From the NCBI GenBank assembly GCA_945882915.1, contig CAMCWV010000015.1, positions 1 through 43,425 of the forward strand: a stretch of 43,425 nt of DNA, given 5' to 3'. The notes beneath the pieces were generated by a model, which saw nothing but the letters and a program-made list of their open reading frames with translations, searched no databases and was not told where the DNA came from. The DNA is from Waddlia chondrophila WSU 86-1044. GTDB taxonomy: Bacteria; Chlamydiota; Chlamydiia; Chlamydiales; CAMCWV01. Every line of letters begins with the position of its first letter. The stretch's first letter is position 1. Of the stretch, positions 16,898-24,819 are shown piece by piece. The translations under genes and the position numbers were made by a program.

Positions 16898-17395
16898 GTG
16901 GTATTTCGCTGGCTAAATAGTACTTTTGACCGGGTAGCAGCGGTAACTGGAGCAGTTTTTGGTGTTCAGCTTCCTGAATTTACAAAGCAGTACATACATC
17001 AATTAAGCGGACATGTTTCGGAGTTGCGTTTTCAGGTTGGGAAAATGGAGAAGGTGGCTTCTGCATCGGGCAAAACGCTTGAGGCTTATATTAACAAATT
17101 TTTACTCAACCCAGATCTTGATTTTTCCCATCAAGGTGAGCTTATGCAAGAAATGGTAAATCGCTTTCATAAATTTGCCGATGCGTTAAGAACTCTTCAG
17201 GAATCGTCTCCTTGGTTTCGTCCCTTAAAATTATTAGCGGTAGGGGATTGGGAGACAGTTAAGGAAACTTGGCAGATGTTTCAGCCTGGATTACCATTAA
17301 CTTCTGAGGGGGTGGTTTATGCTTTTGTTGGGATGATAATTGGGGTAGGGGTTTATAGCTTAGTCATCAAGGTGATCTTATGCAAGAAATGGTAA
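16898..17395 (+). CDS. DUF2937-like membrane protein with altered C-terminus
   Basis: The 165-residue protein resembles the DUF2937 family of unknown function, with FDRVAAVTGAVFGVQLPEF followed by KQYIHQLSGHVSELRFQ. A C-terminal membrane helix is visible (VVYAFVGMIIGVGVYSLVI). The start is a GTG, chosen because GGAG stands seven bases upstream and the homologous segment begins there. The last residues, KVILCKKW, come from a displaced repeat of the gene's own interior that starts at 17365, so the native end has been lost. The family resemblance is from pattern memory. Confidence 0.75.
   Translation: MVFRWLNSTFDRVAAVTGAVFGVQLPEFTKQYIHQLSGHVSELRFQVGKMEKVASASGKTLEAYINKFLLNPDLDFSHQGELMQEMVNRFHKFADALRTLQESSPWFRPLKLLAVGDWETVKETWQMFQPGLPLTSEGVVYAFVGMIIGVGVYSLVIKVILCKKW
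17129..17223 (+). repeat. 95-bp direct duplication, first copy
   Basis: This segment inside the DUF2937-like gene recurs at 17365-17459 with a few changes (GAGCTTATGC versus GATCTTATGC, CTTTCATAAA versus CTGGCATAAA). The second copy is out of frame with the gene and leads straight to the cobO gene, marking a recombination or insertion join. Confidence 0.9.
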
Positions 17396-17459
17396 ATCGC
17401 TGGCATAAATTTGCCGATGCGTTAAGAACGCTTCAGGAATCGTCTCCTTGGTTTCGTCC
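17365..17459 (+). repeat. 95-bp direct duplication, second copy
   Basis: Second copy of 17129-17223. It overlaps and rewrites the 3' end of the DUF2937-like gene and stops 23 bases before the cobO start codon. Shared CATCAAGGTGA at both left edges suggests a homology-mediated event. Confidence 0.9.
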
Positions 17460-17482
17460 GTCAAATAAAAAAGAAGGAATTT

Positions 17483-18061
17483 ATGAGTAACAAAGATACT
17501 GAATCACCGCCAGAAACCGATCCGAGACCGCGCGAACTGCGCACTCCAGATTCTTTACTGATTGTCAACACTGGTCACGGCAAAGGCAAGAGCACTGCTG
17601 CATTTGGGATCATGATCCGCGGCGTTGCTCGCGGATGGAAGGTCGGCGTCGTGCAATTTGTGAAATCTGGAGATTGGCACGTTGGTGAAGAGAAGATCGG
17701 CATCCAACTTGGTGTCGACTGGATAACACTTGGTGAGGGCTTTTCATGGGACTCGGCCAATCTGGACAAAGACAAACAGACTGCAGCCAAGGCTTGGGCG
17801 AAGGCGCACGAGTTGTTAATGGGAGGGAAATACGACCTCCTTATTTTTGATGAACTCACCTACCCTCTGAATTGGAATTGGATTGAGACTCAGCCCGTAT
17901 TGGATGCTCTAGTTGGACGACCCAGCCACGTGCACGTGGTGGTGACTGGTCGAGATGCACCGCAATCACTAATAGACATCGCTGACACTGTGAGCGAAGT
18001 TCGAAATATAAAGCACGCCTATCAAAAAGGCTTTAAGGCAAAACGTGGAATCGATTTCTAA
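17483..18061 (+). CDS. cobO: Cob(I)alamin adenosyltransferase (CobO/BtuR type)
   Basis: This enzyme transfers the adenosyl group of ATP to corrinoids, forming coenzyme B12. The 192-residue protein has the modified P-loop GHGKGKST at 31-38, LLIFDELTYPLNWNWI in the centre, the conserved HVVVTGRDAP, and the C-terminal VRNIKHAYQKGFKAKRGIDF end. All family landmarks and a normal length are present. AAGAAGG precedes the ATG. The sequence style is actinobacterial. It is an orphan: no other corrinoid gene is nearby, so it would act on imported cobalamin. It sits between a duplication join and a transposon remnant, indicating transfer. Confidence 0.93.
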   Translation: MSNKDTESPPETDPRPRELRTPDSLLIVNTGHGKGKSTAAFGIMIRGVARGWKVGVVQFVKSGDWHVGEEKIGIQLGVDWITLGEGFSWDSANLDKDKQTAAKAWAKAHELLMGGKYDLLIFDELTYPLNWNWIETQPVLDALVGRPSHVHVVVTGRDAPQSLIDIADTVSEVRNIKHAYQKGFKAKRGIDF

Positions 18062-18130
18062 GTGGCGCCTAGTGCCAGGTAATTGCTAGCCCGTCACGAA
18101 GGGGGAAAGACGCTCGATGCCATCTTGTAG

Positions 18131-18520
18131 GTCGGCATCGCCAAGAGCAAAACTAAACAGCCAGGTGAAAAAGTAGGCCAGAAGTCTAGGTTAAATCGCA
18201 GCATTCTGGATCAAGGATGGGGCCTGTTTCGGGAGCAGTTAGAATACAAAATGAAATGGAATGGTGGGCAGCTTCTTGCAGTGCCACCACAAAACACAAG
18301 TAGAACATGCCCCTGCTGCGAACATGTTTCTAAAGATAACCGCAAGACGCAAGCTCAATTTGAGTGCATTGCTTGTGGATATAAAAACAATGCCGACGTT
18401 GCCTCTGCAATAAATATTTTAGAGCGAGGACATCGCTTGTTAGCCTGTGGAGAGATGGCGCATATAAGCCGCTCGAAGAAGCAGGAACCCGCCGAAGTGA
18501 GTCAGCTAATTTTTAGCTGA
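18131..18520 (+). pseudogene. TnpB 3' remnant (IS200/IS605)
   Basis: An open frame beginning after a TAG at 18128 gives the C-terminal third of TnpB: SRLNRSILDQGWGLFREQLEY, then PPQNTSRTCPCC, the zinc ribbon (CPCC...CIACG) and NADVASAINILERGH. The RuvC-like Asp in NNADVASA is present, but the N-terminal DNA- and RNA-binding parts are missing. It is therefore not a working nuclease. A matching TnpB N-terminal scrap lies on the other strand at 23084-23185. The intact right end of the element follows. Confidence 0.9.
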
Positions 18521-18560
18521 ACGCCGTAGGAATCCCCTTTCTTTAGGAAGGGGAGGATGT
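18462..18560 (+). mobile_element. IS200/IS605 right end with hairpin
   Basis: The sequence covers the TnpB tail and the right end GCCGTAGGAATCCCC, hairpin CCCCTTTCTTTAGGAAGGGG and terminal AGGATGTCAA. This is the classic IS605-type right end and corresponds to the scaffold region of TnpB guide RNAs. A nearly identical copy is at 28149-28250 and a short one at 22079-22119. Confidence 0.85.
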
Positions 18561-18582
18561 CAAAAGACCAGAAGAACCAGCG

Positions 18583-18747
18583 ATGGCAGCCTTCGAAATT
18601 TTGAGGTCCCAGTTCTCAGGTGCACTACCTGAGCGCATCCCATCAATCCGGCAATTCCTAGAGCACCCAACAATTTTAATAGAGGAACTTGCTTTACACA
18701 AACGTGATATCCTCGCGCATCGACATGAGACGTACTCTGGAAAGTGA
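18583..18747 (+). pseudogene. Short unrecognised fragment after the IS end
   Basis: A 54-codon frame (MAAFEILRSQFSGALPERI... ending HRHETYSGK) starts 23 bases after the IS right end. The composition looks coding, but I do not recognise it and it lacks a ribosome-binding site. It is probably the 3' piece of a gene cut by the insertion. Confidence 0.4.
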
Positions 18748-18783
18748 ACTGATTTAAAACAACAAATTTAAGCTATCCCACTT

Positions 18784-18834
18784 GCGCTCTTGACCCCGTC
18801 CTAAAGGACGGGGTCAAGAGCGCGCTGGATCAAC
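18784..18834. repeat. Perfect 40-bp palindrome plus end motif (element E)
   Basis: GCGCTCTTGACCCCGTCC-TAAA-GGACGGGGTCAAGAGCGC is an 18-bp-arm perfect palindrome, followed by GCTGGATCAA. Parts of it recur at 26164-26177 (TTGATCCAGTGCGC) and 32034-32069. It looks like the end of an insertion sequence. It supplies the stop codon of the photolyase-like gene. Confidence 0.85.
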
Positions 18835-20332
18835 CCTCTTGTGTGAGCCGGGCTCTTAATTTATTTCCTTCTGCAAATATATGTTTTTTGCGAGACCCAT
18901 CCATTTTACTTAATAGCCTCACCATCATGGAGAGCCTGGGATTTTTCAAAAAAAACCGTTCATGCTTTTCAATAAATTGCCAATAGAGGCCGTCAACCCC
19001 ATCACACCAGAGCCCTTTTTTAAAGGGTCCCATTTTTCTATAATAATTTGAACCACAGATGTAGGGCTTAGTTGAAAATACACCGCCGTCGCTAAAAAGA
19101 GCCATCCCATACACATTAGGCCCCATGACCCAATCGGAGGAATCGATGTGCATTTCCATAAACCACCTATGGGCCTCCTTAGGGTCAACCTCTAGCAAAA
19201 GCATAAGACTCCCCACCACCATAAGGCGCTCAATGTGGTGAGAATATCCGTAGCGGTTTACCTTGTTAATCACCAGGTCTAACGGGGGAACCCCTGTATC
19301 ACCCAGGTACCACCTTGGGCTCAGTTTACGATGATGATTCCAAAAGTTTTTTTCCTCCTCCAACTCACTAAAGTTTTGATAAATGCCCCTTATAAATTCG
19401 CGCCATCCAATAATTTGCCTAATAAAACCCTCTACAGAAGAGATCGGAATATTACTTTTTCGAAATACCTTAAGTGTGTGTTTTACAATTTCATCGGGGG
19501 TTAAAAGTCCTGAATTCATAAAAGGTGCTAGAACCGAATGAAAAGCAAAGTCTGAGTGCAAGGGCAGCGCGTCTTCATACGGGCCAAATGAGACAAGTCT
19601 TTCATTTAAGAAAATTTCGAGAGATTTTAAGGCCTCACCGCGATCAATCGGTAGCCAAAAATTATTTGCCAGACCTGGATGGTTTGCAAATTTTCTTTCA
19701 ACCAGCTCCATCACCTCTAAAGTTGTTGGAGAAAATAGGCAGGGTCTGAGTGTGGGGGGGATGATATCCGCAGGGAGCGACCTTCTGTTTTCTTTGTCAT
19801 AACTCCATTGGCCCCCTTCAGGCTTAAGATTGCTATCTACCAAAATGAGCAATCGCTTTCGCTGCATTTCGTAAAATGATTTCATCTGTGGCTTTTTGTG
19901 AGTCACTAAATATTCGGAAAATTGGGAACGCGAGCATAAAAACATGGGAGATCTAAATACCTCCTGTGTTAGTCCAGCTTGTGCAGTAAATTTAAGGATT
20001 CGAGATTCAAAGAACTTATCCTCAATTTCATAAAATGAAATTGAGGATATTTTATTTTTCTTAACAAACAAGGCCAATCGCTCTTCAAAGGTTTCGGTGC
20101 TTGGATCGGTTAGCTTTTCGTAATGAACTTTGTAGCCCTGTTTTACGAGGTTATTTGCAAAACTTCGCATGGCCGACAGAAAAAATATTATCTTATGCTT
20201 GTGAAAGCGAAAATAGGTGCATAGCTCTATGTCTTCGCGCATAAAGATGATTGTGTTTTTTTTATTGGGGATCTTTTCTACAAGTAGGTTGGAATCAAAC
20301 AGTTGATTTCCCAGAATTAGAAATGTGTTCAT
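18830..20332 (-). CDS. Photolyase-related protein (DPRP / cryptochrome family)
   Basis: The 500-residue protein matches the deoxyribodipyrimidine photolyase-related family, flavoproteins that repair UV photoproducts or sense light. The N-terminal region starts MNTFLILGNQLFD. The FAD-binding C-terminal half has RQIIGWREFIRGIYQ, YGYSHHIERLMVVGSLMLL, then DWVMGPNVYGMALFSDGG and PYICGSNYYRKM. Members often carry a 4Fe-4S cluster. Cysteines in PYICGSN and LWCDG fit that only partly, so cluster binding is uncertain. The TGA stop lies inside element E, so the native C-terminus may have been trimmed. A+T-rich composition differs from the rmlA/rmlB and cys genes. Confidence 0.88.
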   Translation of the reverse strand: MNTFLILGNQLFDSNLLVEKIPNKKNTIIFMREDIELCTYFRFHKHKIIFFLSAMRSFANNLVKQGYKVHYEKLTDPSTETFEERLALFVKKNKISSISFYEIEDKFFESRILKFTAQAGLTQEVFRSPMFLCSRSQFSEYLVTHKKPQMKSFYEMQRKRLLILVDSNLKPEGGQWSYDKENRRSLPADIIPPTLRPCLFSPTTLEVMELVERKFANHPGLANNFWLPIDRGEALKSLEIFLNERLVSFGPYEDALPLHSDFAFHSVLAPFMNSGLLTPDEIVKHTLKVFRKSNIPISSVEGFIRQIIGWREFIRGIYQNFSELEEEKNFWNHHRKLSPRWYLGDTGVPPLDLVINKVNRYGYSHHIERLMVVGSLMLLLEVDPKEAHRWFMEMHIDSSDWVMGPNVYGMALFSDGGVFSTKPYICGSNYYRKMGPFKKGLWCDGVDGLYWQFIEKHERFFLKNPRLSMMVRLLSKMDGSRKKHIFAEGNKLRARLTQEG

Positions 20333-20622
20333 GCTTTACCTAAATTCATCATGCTCTTAAGCAAGACCAAATCTTTGTCTCTAATATAAAGCCAATTCCC
20401 GCCTAGTTGTTGAAGCGGGTAAAGCACATAAAGTGACTATGAGAAGCGTCCATATTCATGTCAAAATATTTAATCCTTCAAATTCTGACAAGGCTCTTCT
20501 TTTAGCAAATAAAGCCTCCGATGCAGGCTTTATTTTAAATTCTGTAAAAACGGAGCGACATTTTACACCGGCGCCTAAGGCTGTCATTAAAATTGCATTT
20601 GTATTTTTTAACCCCGAATTCA

Positions 20623-20799
20623 TTAGCGTACTTTAAGCAATAACTTATTTTCTGCAAGGGATGAACCCGCCGAAATCTGAAAGCCTGCAAGTTTTAATAA
20701 TTTAAAGATTCCAAATAGCAACATTGGAAAATATGTTCCGAGATTATAAAAGAGAGAGTTTCGCGCTTGTGCTTTATTCCAGCCATAAATGGCATCGTT
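20623..20799 (-). pseudogene. Unrecognised 3' gene fragment
   Basis: The reverse strand is open for 58 codons between a TAA and a terminal TAA, giving DAIYGWNKAQARNSLFYNL, then GTYFPMLLFGIFKLLKLAG and ending AENKLLLKVR. The mix of aromatic and hydrophobic residues looks like a real protein end, but I cannot name the family. No start codon with a ribosome-binding site is present, so it is probably a decayed gene. The small forward frame at 20433-20636 overlaps it and has little support. Nothing else was recognised in 20333-20829. Confidence 0.4.
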
Positions 20800-20829
20800 T
20801 TACAGCCTCATCAATATTAGGAGCAAACC

Positions 20830-21708
20830 ATGGAACAGTCATTAAAAAGAGAATTAAGTCGTGTTTCACCGACAACGGAACCAGACAAAATTGTTGAATT
20901 TTTTCGCAAAGATGGTGGTGTGATTATTGAAAATTTGATTAATCAAAAACAAATTGACGCTATCAATGCTGAGCTCCAGCCTTTTGTTGATGCACGCAAA
21001 CCAGGACTTAAGCAAGGTTCTGCTGGAACTTTTTATGGATCAAACACTAAACGGCTGCAAGGCATCGCTACCAAAAGCCCAAGTTTTGTCAACGCCATTT
21101 TGACCAATCCGGTGTTGCTCAGTTTGGCAGATCGCGTTCTCTTAAAAAACTGCGGAAACTATTGGATGGGTCAATCAGAAACTATGTTTATTGGTCCCGG
21201 TAACCCCGCCCAAGAACTTCATCGTGACGATTTGAATTGGGCTAACGCTTCCGAACTTGGAATCGATTTGCAGATTTCGGTTCTCACTGCGCTTGGCGAC
21301 TACGATGCAGAAGTTGGTGCTACCAGGATTATTCCGGGTAGTCACTTGTGGCCCCTTGATAGACCTTTTGATGGCGAAGAAACCTTGCCCGTATCCATGA
21401 AACCAGGAAGCGCATTGGTGTACTCGGGAAGAGTAGTGCATGGCGGAGGATGGAATCAAACCAAGGATCGTTGGCGTAAAGGATTGTATTGCAGTTATTT
21501 GCTCGGCTGGCTGACTCCCGAGGAAGCATCGGCGTTATCTCTGACACCAGATGTGGCCAAGCTATTATCGAAGCGAGCGCTTGAACTTTTAGGGTGGTCC
21601 AATTTGCGTGGTTCTCCTGCTGAAAATGGCCCAGCAGCAGCGTTGCAATTGTGGCAACTTGATAAAATTGATATTGCTCGCTATGAGGGACTTTTTAGTC
21701 AGACATAA
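20830..21708 (+). CDS. Phytanoyl-CoA dioxygenase family (PhyH) protein
   Basis: The 292-residue protein is a non-haem Fe(II)/2-oxoglutarate dioxygenase of the PhyH family, which hydroxylates varied small molecules. The iron-binding HxD is H131-D133 in ELHRDDLNW, and the distal ligand is H204 in VVHGGGWN. The 2-oxoglutarate-binding arginine is probably among RWRKG at 214-217, and EVGATRIIPGSH is the usual core strand. TATTAGGAGC before the ATG is a good ribosome-binding site. The substrate cannot be deduced, and no pathway genes adjoin it. It appears intact, but its neighbours on both sides are broken genes, so it was probably acquired. Confidence 0.9.
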   Translation: MEQSLKRELSRVSPTTEPDKIVEFFRKDGGVIIENLINQKQIDAINAELQPFVDARKPGLKQGSAGTFYGSNTKRLQGIATKSPSFVNAILTNPVLLSLADRVLLKNCGNYWMGQSETMFIGPGNPAQELHRDDLNWANASELGIDLQISVLTALGDYDAEVGATRIIPGSHLWPLDRPFDGEETLPVSMKPGSALVYSGRVVHGGGWNQTKDRWRKGLYCSYLLGWLTPEEASALSLTPDVAKLLSKRALELLGWSNLRGSPAENGPAAALQLWQLDKIDIARYEGLFSQT

Positions 21709-21733
21709 CAACGTGACTAACGTATCGTTAGCT

Positions 21734-22306
21734 TCACATTTCAATATCATCCTCGATAAAGCCATTTTTCAAAATAATTTTACTACATTCTAAGGGCATT
21801 TGACGATGCGCATAAGGAAACCGTTGTGCCAGCTGGCGGACAAAAAGACTGTCCTCTTTTTTTATGGCATATGCGATATAATACAAACCACTTTTTTGGA
21901 ATAGATCTTCTGCGTTGTGAAAATTAGCAAAGACCACTTCCAAGAACTGTTTTGCATTTGCTTCTTTGAACGAATCACTGCCTTTAGCATCTTTTATGCC
22001 AGCGATAACCTCATCTTAAATCGCCTGATGATATTGACTTAAAAATTGTGCAGTGTTTTGTAGGCCAATTTTAGAAAATGCCGTAGGAACCCCCTTTCTT
22101 TAGGAAGGGGAGGGTGTCAATAAATCTCTAGCATTTAGCACAATTTGCTTAAGAGGTTCGCTTAAGGTCACGTCCTCGTTAAAACCGGTTATTTTATCAC
22201 CCAAACGCTGTTTTAACTGCCGAAAAATCTGTGGCGAAAAAGAAGCAAAGATTATTTTAGAAATAAACGGTGTTTCTTTTTTTAGAGCTTCAATTGTGTG
22301 TGGGGG
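21734..22306 (-). pseudogene. Gene split by an IS right end and by a stop
   Basis: Reading the reverse strand, one protein continues on both sides of the IS remnant at 22079-22119. The 5' part gives FISKIIFASFSPQIFRQLKQ and DKITGFNEDVTLSEPLKQI. The 3' part gives NTAQFLSQYHQAI, a stop, then DEVIAGIKDAKGSDSFKEA and FANFHNAEDLFQKSGLYYI up to the TAA at 21734. The upstream edge is cut by the rmlA block at about 22307. I do not recognise the family. Composition looks native chlamydial. It is inactive: interrupted, truncated at the start and carrying an internal stop. Confidence 0.7.
22079..22119 (+). mobile_element. Short IS200/IS605 right end remnant
   Basis: TGCCGTAGGAACCCCC, a CCCCTTTCTTTAGGAAGGGG hairpin and AGGGTGTCAA make a minimal right end without any tnpB. 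It sits inside the broken gene at 21734-22306. Confidence 0.8.
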
Positions 22307-22312
22307 TAAAGG

Positions 22313-23047
22313 ATGAGAGGCGTCGTTCTGGCCGGTGGGTTAGGAAGCAGATTGCTTCCGCTCACTAAAGTCATTAATAAGCATTTGTTGACGGTTTATG
22401 ACCGGCCGATGATTTATTATCCCATTCAGGCATTGGTCAATGCCGGGATCGATGAAATCATGCTAGTCACAGGCGGCAACAGCACGGGAGATTTTCTGCG
22501 ACTGCTGGGTAACGGCAAAGATTTCGGTCTCAAGGGGCTCAATTACACCTACCAAGATGGCGCGGGCGGGATTGCCGATGCGCTCAGATTGGCCGAGCAT
22601 TTTGCAGATGGTGAATCGGTCTGTGTGATTTTGGGCGACAATATTATCGAAGGCAATATTGCTCATGCTACCGCCGCCTTTCAGAAGCAGCAGCGTGGGG
22701 CAAAAATTCTTTTAAAGGACGTTAAGGACCCGCAACAGTTTGGGGTGCCGGTCCTGGAAGGGGGCCTTGTAGTGAAGATCGAGGAGAAGCCCGAGAACCC
22801 CCGCTCTTCTTATGCTGTGGCGGACATATATTTTTATGACGCCCGCGTCTTTGACATCATCAAGACCCTAAAGCCGTCCGGCCGTGGCGAACTCGAGATT
22901 ACCGACGTCAATAATGCCTATATCGCAGATGGCACGTTGACCTGGGATCTCTTGGAGGGTTGGTGGGCCGACGCCGGGACGATCGAATCCCTTCATCAGG
23001 CTAATTTGCTCGTGGCAAAAACCGGCGCGAATAAGATGGGAGCGTAG
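22313..23047 (+). CDS. Glucose-1-phosphate thymidylyltransferase-like
   Basis: This nucleotidyltransferase activates glucose 1-phosphate with dTTP, the first step of dTDP-sugar (for example rhamnose) synthesis. The N-terminal nucleotide loop LAGGLGSRLLPLTKVINKHL, PMIYYPIQALVNAGI, LGDNII and the acidic IEEKP region are all present. At 244 residues it is the short form. GTAAAGGATG overlaps its start. G+C-rich, Nitrospira-like style differs from flanking sequence. A 4,6-dehydratase gene follows about 450 bases later, consistent with one acquired sugar-nucleotide cluster, now without rmlC and rmlD. Confidence 0.88.
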   Translation: MRGVVLAGGLGSRLLPLTKVINKHLLTVYDRPMIYYPIQALVNAGIDEIMLVTGGNSTGDFLRLLGNGKDFGLKGLNYTYQDGAGGIADALRLAEHFADGESVCVILGDNIIEGNIAHATAAFQKQQRGAKILLKDVKDPQQFGVPVLEGGLVVKIEEKPENPRSSYAVADIYFYDARVFDIIKTLKPSGRGELEITDVNNAYIADGTLTWDLLEGWWADAGTIESLHQANLLVAKTGANKMGA

Positions 23048-23083
23048 AGGGGGGCGGGATAATGAGATAGAAATAGGATGCTC

Positions 23084-23185
23084 TTTATTAAACACATAAC
23101 GACAGGCACCAGAGAATTTACGCAAGCGGAGTTCTTGCTCTTCATCCGGCAGCAGTTCGTATTTAAAAGCTTGCATTCGTAACAT
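23084..23185 (-). pseudogene. TnpB 5' remnant
   Basis: The reverse strand starts MLRMQAFKYELLPDEEQEL and continues RKFSGACRYVFNKEH, the typical N-terminus of IS605-type TnpB. It breaks off after about 34 codons in unrelated sequence. It is truncated and orientated opposite to the TnpB 3' remnant at 18131-18520. Confidence 0.8.
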
Positions 23186-23197
23186 AGCCCAACTTAT

Positions 23198-23383
23198 ACA
23201 GAAATTCTAGACGCAAGGAAGGGGTACGTCCAATTCCTGGTCATGGCGAGGGCTAGGGATCTCGGCTATCTCGGATCGTTAGACCACGACCAGCTTGAAG
23301 CAAAAGCCGAATGCATTAGCCGAATGTTGAATGCATTCATACAACCCCTCAGGGTCAAAGGAACTGGCGATGGGAAGAAGTAA
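23198..23383 (+). pseudogene. Remnant of a four-helix-bundle (23S-IVS type) protein
   Basis: The frame gives TEILDARKGYVQFLVMARAR, DLGYLGSLDHDQLEAKAEC and ISRMLNAFIQPL. This matches the C-terminal half of the four-helix-bundle proteins encoded in ribosomal intervening sequences and often beside sugar-nucleotide genes. The N-terminal half is missing; upstream is the TnpB scrap. Some rmlA-rmlB clusters carry such a gene in between, so this probably came with the cluster. Confidence 0.6.
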
Positions 23384-23497
23384 TTCAAGCGGGGGTGTGT
23401 TGCGGCGTGACAGCTATCCCTTTATCCCGCTACCCGATTACCCCTTGTCGCACCTTGCCAATCTACCCCTTTGCTCCTTTACCCCGAAGGATCCGCG

Positions 23498-24577
23498 GTG
23501 CGAATTCTCGTAACCGGCGGGGCCGGATTTATTGGGTCACATCTCGTCCATCGCCTGGTTGGGCAAGGTTGCCACGAGGTGGTGAATCTCGATGCGCTGA
23601 AGTACTCCGGTAACCTTGCCAATCTCAAGGCGATCGAGAATGATACTCGGCATACTTTTGTACGTGGGGACATCGGTGATCAACCCTTGGTCGAACGGCT
23701 CATTCGTGAGCATCGCATTGAAGGGGTGATCAATGCCGCAGCGGAGACCCATGTGGATCGGTCGATTCTCGACCACGGGGTCTTTCTGCGGACCAGTGTG
23801 GTCGGGACCGGTGTGTTGCTTGAAGAAGCGCGTCGTGCCGGCCTGCAGCGATTTCTTCAAGTCAGTACAGACGAAGTGTATGGCAGTGTCGAGATCGGGA
23901 TGTCGGTTGAGAGCGATTGCCTGGCACCTCGCAGCCTCTATTCTGCCAGCAAGGCCGGGGGAGACCTCTTGGCCCTCGGCTACTGGGCGACCTATCAACT
24001 CCCTGTGATGGTGACTCGTGGCAGTAATACCTATGGGCCGAATCAGTATCCGGAAAAGCTGGTCCCCCTCTTCGTTACCAATGCGATAGACAGTCAGCCC
24101 CTTCCGCTCTATGGGGATGGACGGCAGCGCCGCGATTGGCTGGCGGCGCAGGACCATTGCTCAGCGATCGAGCGCGTCTTTCTTCATGGCGAGCCGGGGC
24201 AGATCTACAATGTCGGCGGGGGCAATGAGCGTGAAAATATTACCGTGGCAGAACAGATTGTCGGTCATCTTGGGAAATCCCGCGACCTCATTCGCTTAGT
24301 GCAGGATCGACAGGGGCATGATCGCCGCTATGCGGTGGATTGCAGCAAGTTGCGTCGATTAGGCTGGAGTCCCGCAGTGACTTTTGAAGAGGGATTGAAG
24401 GCGACCATTCAATGGTATCTGGAGCATGAGGACTGGTGGCGTACGATCAAGTTGGGGGAATTTCGTCAATACTATGAACAGCAGTATGGGAAGCGGCTAA
24501 GGGGGGAGTGCAACGAGCTCTTTGAGCTTCAGAAAAAAATCAAACTTGATAAAACCGCTCTGTCTCTCAGGAGTTAA
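23498..24577 (+). CDS. rfbB: dTDP-glucose 4,6-dehydratase-like (RmlB)
   Basis: This SDR enzyme converts dTDP-glucose to the 4-keto-6-deoxy sugar, the second step of dTDP-rhamnose and related pathways. From the GTG at 23498 the protein begins VRILVTGGAGFIGSHLVHR, giving 359 residues. AAETHVDRSI, STDEVYGS, and the catalytic YSASKAGGD (Tyr and Lys) are intact. The upstream in-frame TTG is unlikely because it adds a tail before the Rossmann strand. The last dozen residues (KLDKTALSLRS) come from a repeat also found at 28050-28106, so the native C-terminus was replaced. Nitrospira-like composition; partner of the gene at 22313. Confidence 0.9.
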   Translation: MRILVTGGAGFIGSHLVHRLVGQGCHEVVNLDALKYSGNLANLKAIENDTRHTFVRGDIGDQPLVERLIREHRIEGVINAAAETHVDRSILDHGVFLRTSVVGTGVLLEEARRAGLQRFLQVSTDEVYGSVEIGMSVESDCLAPRSLYSASKAGGDLLALGYWATYQLPVMVTRGSNTYGPNQYPEKLVPLFVTNAIDSQPLPLYGDGRQRRDWLAAQDHCSAIERVFLHGEPGQIYNVGGGNERENITVAEQIVGHLGKSRDLIRLVQDRQGHDRRYAVDCSKLRRLGWSPAVTFEEGLKATIQWYLEHEDWWRTIKLGEFRQYYEQQYGKRLRGECNELFELQKKIKLDKTALSLRS

Positions 24578-24600
24578 AAAACAAACCACTAGTGGGGGCT
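24543..24600 (+). repeat. Dispersed repeat at the rfbB end, copy 1
   Basis: CTTGATAAAACCGCTCTGTC, CTCAGGAGTTAAAAAA and CTAGTGGGGGCTGCTG recur at 28050-28106 with a few changes. This copy provides the last codons and stop of rfbB. Confidence 0.85.
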
Positions 24601-24672
24601 GCTGATTAGGCGCAGAAAAAACTGTCTGCGGGTTAAGCTCGCAGGATAATCGCAAAGGAGAAGGTTGCATTT

Positions 24673-24819
24673 ATGACCCAAGAGCGCCATGGCAAGATAC
24701 CTGAACGGCGCAACAAAGATAGCGAGCACTACGATACGTTTAATGAGGACACCGAAAACTCTAGAACGACTAACAGCACGATAGAGAAGTTGTTGAAGAA
24801 ACATAAGGTCAAGTGGTGA
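24673..24819 (+). pseudogene. Duplicated 5' fragment of a methyltransferase gene
   Basis: This 48-codon frame (MTQERHGKIPERRNKDSEH... KHKVKW) is a diverged copy of the first 47 codons of the methyltransferase at 26169-26594, in opposite orientation. Its leader GGATAATCGCAAAGGAGAAGG also matches the other copy's leader, so promoter-proximal sequence was duplicated too. It breaks off before the SAM-binding motif and cannot be active. Confidence 0.85.

Noticed and set aside
20433..20636. Possible small protein of 67 codons
   Set aside because: No ribosome-binding site, no recognised family, and it overlaps a better-looking reverse-strand fragment.
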